Below are positions 6,173 through 13,392 of a DNA stretch of 13,392 nt, in pieces (the stretch's first letter is position 1; each line of letters begins with the position of its first letter). A program made the translations under genes and the position numbers. Source of the DNA: CAYPNF01 sp964411985 (GTDB lineage: Bacteria; Verrucomicrobiota; Verrucomicrobiia; Limisphaerales; J093); assembly GCA_964411985.1 (NCBI GenBank), contig CAYPNF010000103.1:1-13392 (forward strand), read 5' to 3'. The notes below the pieces were generated by a model that was not told the DNA's origin, made no database searches, and saw only the letters and a program-made list of their open reading frames with translations.

Positions 6173-6265
6173 CGGGGATTCGAACCTTCCCCCGGTACTG
6201 AAAAGGGTGGCGTATCTCACCCGTATCTAAATCTTCGGGGGGTTCGCCTCAGCCACACAGGATTA

Positions 6266-6308
6266 CCCTCTGTACCGGGTTTCCGATATGGAGACCCGGT
6301 ACAGAGGG
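6266..6308. terminator. Long perfect hairpin downstream of the response-regulator gene
   Basis: CCCTCTGTACCGGGT (6266-6280) and ACCCGGTACAGAGGG (6294-6308) pair perfectly over 15 bp. Four more pairs (one G-U) continue inside, leaving the loop GATAT. It lies 25 bases after the stop of the - strand response regulator. There is no U-run in that direction, so it may act as a 3'-end stabiliser or a Rho-assisted end, not a classic terminator. Confidence 0.6.
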
Positions 6309-6333
6309 ATCCAGTTGCTTCCTGGTCCGGTCT

Positions 6334-7518
6334 TCAGCCTCGGAAGTCTTCACCGAGCTTATTGATGACGGAATTGATTTTCAGTTTGGCCATTCCGATG
6401 CTCGCGTCGCTCTTCAGGATCAGCACCAGATGGATGTGCGCCTTGCCGGGCTGAGATTTCAGTGGGTCGGTGCCCTCGTTAAGGCATCGCACCAGGATGT
6501 GGGCGTCTTCCGCTTCGACATGGACCTGCTGGCCACGTCCAGTTCCCATTTCCAAGCTGGCCTTCTGGGCGTTCATTAGAACGTTGTTCGCCAGGACACC
6601 AATCTCCTTCAGATTGACTCCATCGGCGCCTAGGAGCACAAGCTGCTCTCCAGATGGGGTGAAAAGCCCGCAGCCGGCGAATCCATCGACCTGGGCAAGT
6701 TCCTTGAGTTTGTCTGCTGCCGCCATTTGGCGCTCCTTTTGGGTTGAGGTTGAAGAAGAAAGAGAGGGTTCTATTTCCAAGAAAAAATCGCCAAGCTCTT
6801 CATCCCTTAATGGGATCGGCTCTGGTGGGGAGCTTCGGGCGAGTGCTTCATCCTTTTGACGGAATGCTTCCAGAAGAAGCGAGGTGAGACTCCGCAGTCG
6901 TTCCTTAGCAAGAATGACTCGGCCCGCCTTCATGGTGATGACAGGCTGCTCCCATCCAAAAATGTAAAGGGCGGCCGCTTCCCCGGAAAGTTGTCCCACC
7001 TGGGCGTTTACCAATTGCCCGCCCAAGAAATGAAGCAACCCCGCATCCCCTTGGAAATCCACCTGGACGATGCCCGTCTTTTGATCTGCCTGAATCATCT
7101 GAAGGAAACTGGCCAGGCTGATTCCCTTGAATTGTCCACTGGCCATGGCCGTCAAGGCATCCATGATCCCAGCGTGAAGGTGCTCAAAATCCAGGGGCTT
7201 TTCCAAAAGGTGGTTTACCCCATGCCGTTGCAGTCGGCGCTCGATTTCGGGCGTGCTGAAGGCAGTCATGACGATTGCGGGAATCCCGTGATGGTGCTGG
7301 CTCATGTCGGCCAACAAACCGAATCCATCCATTTCCGGCATTTTCAGGTCGGTTACCACCAGATCCACAGGCCGCTGGCGCAAGATCTCCAAAGCCACTC
7401 GGCCATTCTTGGCGGTCAAGACCTCCAACCTAGAGGACTCCGCTGCGAAACCATCTGCGACGGTTTTTAGGAACAACTCCTCGTCATCCACGATCAGCAC
7501 GACCGGCTTGTGGTTCAT
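6334..7518 (-). CDS. Response regulator with DUF4388 (PATAN) and roadblock/LC7-like domains
   Basis: This 394-aa protein has three parts. A receiver domain (about 5-120) carries D11, D12, the phosphoacceptor D57, T85 and K107. A DUF4388/PATAN domain (about 130-215) has GISLASFLQ, KTGIVQVDF, GGQLVNAQVG and EAALYIFGW. A C-terminal roadblock/LC7-like domain (about 268-390) begins KLKELAQVDGFAGCGLF. There is no DNA-binding domain. DUF4388 is found mainly in deltaproteobacteria and acidobacteria, and roadblock domains work with small Ras-like GTPases in polarity and motility. The likely role is therefore a protein-protein output of the phosphorelay encoded just upstream; that link is inferred from position. 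The start ATG at 7518 has GGGGGAAG about 6 bases upstream. A separate promoter is likely in the 137-bp gap. Confidence 0.85.
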   Translation of the reverse strand: MNHKPVVLIVDDEELFLKTVADGFAAESSRLEVLTAKNGRVALEILRQRPVDLVVTDLKMPEMDGFGLLADMSQHHHGIPAIVMTAFSTPEIERRLQRHGVNHLLEKPLDFEHLHAGIMDALTAMASGQFKGISLASFLQMIQADQKTGIVQVDFQGDAGLLHFLGGQLVNAQVGQLSGEAAALYIFGWEQPVITMKAGRVILAKERLRSLTSLLLEAFRQKDEALARSSPPEPIPLRDEELGDFFLEIEPSLSSSTSTQKERQMAAADKLKELAQVDGFAGCGLFTPSGEQLVLLGADGVNLKEIGVLANNVLMNAQKASLEMGTGRGQQVHVEAEDAHILVRCLNEGTDPLKSQPGKAHIHLVLILKSDASIGMAKLKINSVINKLGEDFRG

Positions 7519-7595
7519 TTGGGACTTCCCCCACCTGAACCGTGCAAATCGGAAGCCAAAGTCAATCCACCTGTAAGCTGTTCAATGGCAACGTA

Positions 7596-7625
7596 TATAT
7601 ATTATTCAGGTCCACCCAGGGTCAA
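7596..7625 (-). promoter_or_regulatory. Candidate sigma-70-type promoter for the DUF4388 response regulator
   Basis: On the - strand TTGACC (7625-7620) is followed after 18 bases by TATATA (7601-7596), inside the A/T-rich run TAATATATATA. Transcription would start near 7589, giving a leader of about 70 bases. The -35 box falls in the first unit of the GGYCAA repeat cluster, so the promoter may be built partly from inserted DNA. Confidence 0.45.
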
Positions 7626-7666
7626 AATGGAGGGGCCAATCTGGAGACGGAAGGGTCAACCTGACC
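7620..7666. mobile_element. Repeat cluster resembling an insertion-sequence end (remnant)
   Basis: Three related units follow each other: GGTCAAAATGGAG (7620-7632), GGCCAATCTGGAG (7634-7646) and GGTCAACCTGACC (7654-7666), consensus GGYCAANNTGRNS. Multiple short repeats at an end are typical of IS21-family elements, but I could not match a named IS, and no transposase gene or second end is visible. The last unit contains the stop codon of the sigma-54 activator gene. Confidence 0.35.
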
Positions 7667-8996
7667 CCATTCCCAACCCCGGTCGAACCCGTCGTTTCAG
7701 CGTGGAAAGAGAGATCCCCAATGCCTTCGCTGCCTGGGTGAGGTTGCCTGAACTCTGCCTCAACGCAGCCGAAATATGGCGATTTTCGATCTCCTCTAGC
7801 GTGGGGAAGGATTCCCCCTTAGAACTTGGAATGGGGGAATGTATCTTTTCTGTGTTCATGGGAAGGAAAGCTGAAGGCAGAGCATTCAGTAGGTGGGCCC
7901 GCTCCATCACATTCTTCAGTTCGCGGACGTTTCCCGGCCAGGAATACGCCTCCAGCCTTGAAAATTCATCCTCGGAATAGGAGGAGGGGTGACCTCCAAG
8001 GTCCTGAAGGAAGAGCCTGCAAAGCTCTCCCAGATCTTCCCGGTGCTCGCGAAGGGGAGGCACTTCGATCCTCAGAACATTGAGGCGAAAGAAGAGATCG
8101 GCCCGGAATCGCCGATCCTCGATTGACCTTTCCAGGTGCGAATTGGTGGCCGCAATGATGCGGACATCCACCGGCTTCCAGACGCGCCCCCCGAGGGGCA
8201 AAACTTGTCGATCTTCGAGCACCGACAAGAGTTTGGCTTGTAGGTGAATGGGCATTTCGCCAATTTCATCAAGGAACAGGGATCCGCCTTCGGCCATTCG
8301 CATGACTCCTTCGCGGCTGGATACGGCTCCCGTGAACGCCCCACGTTCCCAACCAAAGAGTTCGGCTTCGATGAGGTTCTCTGGCAAGGCAGCGCAATTC
8401 AGGGTGACCAAGGGTGCGTCTTTGCGGGGGCTCGCGTAATGGATGGCCTTCGCCACGAGGTTCTTTCCCGTCCCGGTTTCTCCAGTGACCAAGACGGATG
8501 CATCGGATCGGGAGGCGAGGTCCACAATCCTTCGCACCTGGGCCATCGCGCCAGACCTTCCCACCAGCAGCGCGTGATCCCGGTCCACTCGGGTCCTCCA
8601 GGCTTCCAGGCGCCCCGTTCTCTCCAGCGCAGAGAGTGCCACCAGCCTTTCAACCGCGTGCTCCAGGGCGGGCAGTTCAAACGGCTTGGAAAGGTAATCG
8701 TGAGCCCCGACTTTTAGGGCCTGGACCGCATGTTCGAAAGAGGGGAATGCCGTGACGTAAACAACCTTCGCCAGGGGGTTGCTCTGGAGGAGGGCACGGC
8801 AGATTTTCAGACCACTCCCGTCAGGGAGTTGTTCGTCCAGGATGGCGAAATCCACAAATTCCCTGACGACCCATTCCATTCCCTCCGCGACAGATCCTGC
8901 CATCACTGTGGTGAAGCGGTCCGAGAAAAAATCCCGGGCCGCCTCCCGAAAGAGGGCGTTGTCATCCACGATGAGAAGGCGTTTCCTTGATTCCAT
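7656..8996 (-). CDS. NtrC-family sigma-54-dependent response regulator
   Basis: This 446-aa protein has a receiver domain (about 5-118; D11, D12, phosphoacceptor D54, T82, K104), an AAA+ sigma-54-interaction domain (about 143-370) and a Fis-type HTH (about 400-440). The AAA+ part shows Walker A GETGTGKN (172-179), GAFTGA (219-224), which contacts sigma-54, and Walker B SLFLDE (239-244). Phosphorylated, it should form a ring and open sigma-54 promoters. The HTH has LTQAAKALGISLSTLKRRV, but then ends RPGLGMGSG in place of the usual short ending. That tail is encoded next to the IS-end-like repeats. The ATG directly follows the kinase stop codon (TGAATG) with no strong ribosome binding site, so translation is probably coupled. 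The cognate kinase is almost certainly the upstream gene. Confidence 0.95.
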   Translation of the reverse strand: MESRKRLLIVDDNALFREAARDFFSDRFTTVMAGSVAEGMEWVVREFVDFAILDEQLPDGSGLKICRALLQSNPLAKVVYVTAFPSFEHAVQALKVGAHDYLSKPFELPALEHAVERLVALSALERTGRLEAWRTRVDRDHALLVGRSGAMAQVRRIVDLASRSDASVLVTGETGTGKNLVAKAIHYASPRKDAPLVTLNCAALPENLIEAELFGWERGAFTGAVSSREGVMRMAEGGSLFLDEIGEMPIHLQAKLLSVLEDRQVLPLGGRVWKPVDVRIIAATNSHLERSIEDRRFRADLFFRLNVLRIEVPPLREHREDLGELCRLFLQDLGGHPSSYSEDEFSRLEAYSWPGNVRELKNVMERAHLLNALPSAFLPMNTEKIHSPIPSSKGESFPTLEEIENRHISAALRQSSGNLTQAAKALGISLSTLKRRVRPGLGMGSG

Positions 8997-10142
8997 TCAG
9001 GCAATCTCAAGGGAGAAAATAAGGCGCGTCCCCTTCGGGGAAATCCCCTCTGCCCGAATAGTGCCGTTCATCCGGGTCACCATCTTCTTCACGATCACCA
9101 AGCCCAATCCGGTCCCCTTTTCCTTGGTGGTGAAAAAGGGGGTGAACAATCGGGGTAGGTGCTGGGCCGGGATTCCAGACCCATTGTCTTCAATGGCAAC
9201 CGTGATTTGCCTGTTCTCGGGGAACACTCGAATTCTGATGCAGGGGTCGCGGTGGCTCCCAACGGCGTCGGTGGCATTCGCCAACAGGTTGATCAGGATT
9301 TGTTGAAGGGCCCTGGGATCGGCGGAGACCAAGGGCAACCCAGCATCAACTTCCACCACAAGACGAATTCCCCGGGCCTGTAGGTCCGGGCGGATCAAGG
9401 GTTGGAATTGGTGGAAAAAAGAATTGAGGTCTATGGCCTGGAGGGCTGGTTCCTCGAAGAGCGAGAAATTTTTCAGCGACCGGAGCAGGTCCTCCACGCG
9501 GGAAACCTCACCCCCAATTCTCTCCAAGTATTCCGCGACCCGATCCTGGGGAAATTTATCCAACCCATTCCTGAGAACACTGACCGCGGTCTTGATGGAA
9601 TTCACTGGGTTTCCCAATTCATGCCGGACCGCTGAAAAGACATAACCCAGGCTATTCATCCACTCCACGGATTCGGCAATCCCTTCAAGCCGTGTGCGCT
9701 CAGTAATGTCCTTGAGAAACGTCCAAACGAAGTCCCCTGACCTGTAAAAGGAATATCCGAACAGGCGAGACCCCACGCTCAATCGATTGTCGTCCACTTG
9801 GGATTCGCTCAGGTTCTCGAAACGATCTCCTTCCTTCAGAAGTCGCGGGCCCAGTTCGTCGTAGGTGGGATTTCCCAGTTGGACCAACAAGGCCGAAGCC
9901 AACCGGTTCTTGAAAAAGACACACCGGTTCTTCAGGTCGAGGGCCAGAATTCCAAGATTTAATGATTGCATCACTTCGGCAAAAACACATTCACCAGGAC
10001 ATGGTGTCGCGCTGATAGGGCAGATCCGCGCGTTGAGACAGGCAGGGCCCACCTGGGCAGAATTCTGATTCATGGGCTGGGGGGCCTTCGAGGACGGTGT
10101 TTTGCCGTGCGGGGATGAAATCGGGCGCAAAGAGACCTCCAT
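8997..10142 (-). CDS. Soluble PAS-type sensor histidine kinase with N-terminal cysteine cluster
   Basis: This 381-aa protein has no transmembrane segment. Residues 35, 41, 48 and 52 are cysteines (C-x5-C-x6-C-x3-C). A PAS-like domain follows (about 53-150, ending FLKDITERTRLEG), then a HisKA domain with the H box RHELGNPVNS (H174) and a HATPase domain with the N box QQILINLLANATDA, G1 DNGSGIP and G2 GTGLGLVIVKK. It should autophosphorylate H174 and pass phosphate to the adjacent NtrC-type regulator. The cysteines may bind a metal or iron-sulfur cluster or sense redox; this is inference. The start is uncertain. AGGA touches the ATG at 10142, which is too close to be a good site. The next ATG at 10073 also lacks a clear site but keeps all four cysteines. 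Confidence 0.9.
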   Translation of the reverse strand: MEVSLRPISSPHGKTPSSKAPQPMNQNSAQVGPACLNARICPISATPCPGECVFAEVMQSLNLGILALDLKNRCVFFKNRLASALLVQLGNPTYDELGPRLLKEGDRFENLSESQVDDNRLSVGSRLFGYSFYRSGDFVWTFLKDITERTRLEGIAESVEWMNSLGYVFSAVRHELGNPVNSIKTAVSVLRNGLDKFPQDRVAEYLERIGGEVSRVEDLLRSLKNFSLFEEPALQAIDLNSFFHQFQPLIRPDLQARGIRLVVEVDAGLPLVSADPRALQQILINLLANATDAVGSHRDPCIRIRVFPENRQITVAIEDNGSGIPAQHLPRLFTPFFTTKEKGTGLGLVIVKKMVTRMNGTIRAEGISPKGTRLIFSLEIA

Positions 10143-10219
10143 TCCTGGAAGAAGGTCTTGATGGAAGAAATCTGCCGTCGAACCTGAAAAATACCAATAA
10201 GCATATCAACACGAGGTGA

Positions 10220-10300
10220 AAGTCCCTAGGTGTCGTTACCAACCAGGTGTTTCGTCCTGGGACTTAGGGCTGGCTTGATGTCGCCCCCACTATTAGCCCT
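10220..10300. other. Two adjacent hairpins, possible structured RNA
   Basis: AAGTCCC (10220-10226) pairs with GGGACTT (10259-10265), and AGG (10228-10230) or CCAGG (10243-10247) with CCTGG (10256-10260). Directly after, AGGGCT (10266-10271) pairs with AGCCCT (10295-10300). The stretch GAGGTGAAAGTCC just before recalls a segment common in bacterial group II introns, but no intron protein or domain V is visible. It lies 78 bases upstream of the kinase gene, antisense or leader depending on strand. Confidence 0.3.
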
Positions 10301-10547
10301 CGAAACATTGTGAGGACCGATTCCCTTCCATCGAGCCGGCAACTGCTCTTCAGTCAACTTGATCCTCTGCATGTCGACTGAGAATTTCATGATCCATTAC
10401 CATTAAAATGCCGGAAATTGCTGGCTCTGGCCTTGCTCCTCTGGGCCTCGTTTGGGCTTCTCTCCGAATTTTCCGCATATTCCTGAAGAAATCCTGTTGC
10501 TGGGAATTCGGAACCTGAGGGACGTCCGGAACAGACTGCATCCACCG

Positions 10548-10584
10548 CCACACGCGCCCCGCATTCGCGGGGCGTTCGCGTGTG
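10548..10584. terminator. GC-rich hairpin downstream of the beta-helix protein gene
   Basis: CCACACGCG (10548-10556) pairs with CGCGTGTGG (10576-10584) and CCCCGC (10557-10562) with GCGGGG (10567-10572) around the loop ATTC, with a small bulge on one side. There is no T-run on either side. It lies about 185 bases past the stop of the - strand gene, so it is a plausible but distant transcript end. Confidence 0.45.
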
Positions 10585-10768
10585 GGTGAGCGTCGGCGCC
10601 GATCGCAGGCTCTCCCCGGGACCCTGCTCTAGTCTCGACTGCGTCGCGGCGGAGGGACCGAGGATTCGAAACGGCCATGGCGCCCAGGTCAGGTCAGCGG
10701 GACCCGCGTTGGCGGCCGGTGGTCCGCCCAGTCCGGTTTCCCGCTCTCGGGCCACTCGTTCCTGGTCG

Positions 10769-13057
<2,289 letters not shown>

Positions 13058-13290
13058 CGAAGCTCCAGGCCTGGAGGATCCTCCAAGATGCTTCAAATTC
13101 CGGGAGGAAGGGGCCCTGGGACGCTCTGGCCTTGGTGAACGGTCGGATTCTCCGTTCGAGTTGCGGGCTCCGGTCCCCTTCAACTCCAAGCGAAGCGCGG
13201 TTCATGGGAATCAGTCCTCCCCCCGTGGTTTCGCGGAATCCTTGAACCGGGGGATTCGAATCGGCAGGGCCGCCCAGGCTTGGATCGGGC

Positions 13291-13392
13291 TCAGTCGTCA
13301 TCCCCATGGCGCTCCTGCTGTCCCGTGGCGTGCGGCTGCTCGGCTTCGCCCAGGGGGATGCGGGTGCCCAGCACCGGCAGGGTGATCTGGCG
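13291..13392 (-). CDS. C-terminal end of an unidentified gene
   Basis: The frame is open from the window edge to the TGA at 13291-13293 and gives 33 residues, RQITLPVLGTRIPLGEAEQP followed by a polar tail ending ERHGDDD. The short hydrophobic-basic alternation followed by an acidic end looks like a real C-terminus. It lies in the same direction as the surface protein gene, 233 bases upstream of that start. There are too few residues to name a family. The intervening 13058-13290 shows no other gene. Confidence 0.4.
   Translation of the reverse strand, partial: RQITLPVLGTRIPLGEAEQPHATGQQERHGDDD

Larger units (their letters stand above)
5938..6333. other. Gap upstream of the integrase: candidate attachment region
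   Basis: There is no protein gene here. From left to right it holds direct TACCCAT repeats (5975-5993), an A/T-rich stretch with TAATATTACAAT on the - strand (about 6057-6070) that could be the integrase -10, a TGTGG-N4-CCACA palindrome (6087-6100), a serine-tRNA-like 3' end (6116-6131), a terminator (6137-6172), GTATCT twice 11 bases apart (6212-6217, 6223-6228), and a long hairpin (6266-6308). The element-chromosome junction probably lies within it. Confidence 0.5.
10143..10768. other. 626-bp gap without a convincing gene
   Basis: The part next to the kinase (10143-10440) is moderately A/T-rich and should hold the kinase promoter on the - strand. I found no good -35/-10 or sigma-54 (-24/-12) match. 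It also contains two adjacent hairpins (10220-10300). The part from 10548 is GC-rich and opens with a strong hairpin. Open frames here show no recognisable protein and no ribosome binding sites. Confidence 0.5.

Noticed and set aside
6171..6195. GGATTCGAACC, which resembles a tRNA T-loop.
   Set aside because: Neither strand gives a 5-bp T-stem around it, nor an acceptor stem with CCA at the right distance.
10395..10490. Hydrophobic + strand frame LLALALLLWASFGLLSEF resembling a signal peptide.
   Set aside because: It stops after about 30 codons, and has no good start codon or ribosome binding site.

Overview
The window looks like a GC-rich bacterial chromosome carrying one integrated accessory element. 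No rRNA, complete tRNA or CRISPR array is visible, so the taxonomy is inference. A receiver-DUF4388-roadblock fusion, a NarK-type transporter and an Ig-repeat/beta-helix lipoprotein fit an anaerobic or facultative soil/sediment bacterium, for example Acidobacteriota (Holophagae/Geothrix-like), or alternatively a former deltaproteobacterium.

Left flank (1-949, + strand): the 3' end of a nitrate/nitrite transporter of the NarK/NasA major facilitator type is followed by a small carboxymuconolactone-decarboxylase/AhpD-like gene that is broken by a single-base frameshift near base 597. A long inverted repeat built from AACTGAGAC units (881-956) then closes the oppositely transcribed element operon.

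Mobile element (about 880 to about 6140, all genes on the - strand). Read in the direction of transcription from right to left, it has a P4-type tyrosine integrase, an AlpA/excisionase-like small HTH protein, an unrecognised 178-aa protein, an archaeo-eukaryotic-type primase (DVD motif) and a PriCT/VirE-type helicase-like ATPase with an altered Walker A motif. The last two genes overlap as ATGATG. No capsid, packaging, relaxase or restriction genes are visible. This is the integration-regulation-replication core of a small satellite or integrative plasmid. A short sequence identical in form to the 3' end of a serine tRNA, followed at once by a rho-independent terminator, lies just upstream of the integrase (6116-6172) and is my best candidate for an attachment-site remnant. 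No second copy is visible on the left, so either the element runs past the window edge or this reading is wrong.

Signalling cluster (6334-10142, - strand): a soluble PAS-type histidine kinase with four N-terminal cysteines is followed directly (TGAATG) by an NtrC-family sigma-54 activator. Then, after a 137-bp gap holding a repeat-rich IS-end-like sequence and a probable promoter, comes a receiver-DUF4388-roadblock protein. The natural reading is a phosphorelay that drives sigma-54 promoters, with the third protein as a second output linked to a roadblock/GTPase polarity or cytoskeletal pathway.

Right flank (10143-13392): a 626-bp stretch without a convincing gene, but with some structured segments, is followed by a 762-aa exported protein, probably a lipoprotein. 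It has two Ig-like domains, three tandem 78-80-residue repeats and a right-handed beta-helix. Finally there is the C-terminal end of an unidentified gene running off the window.
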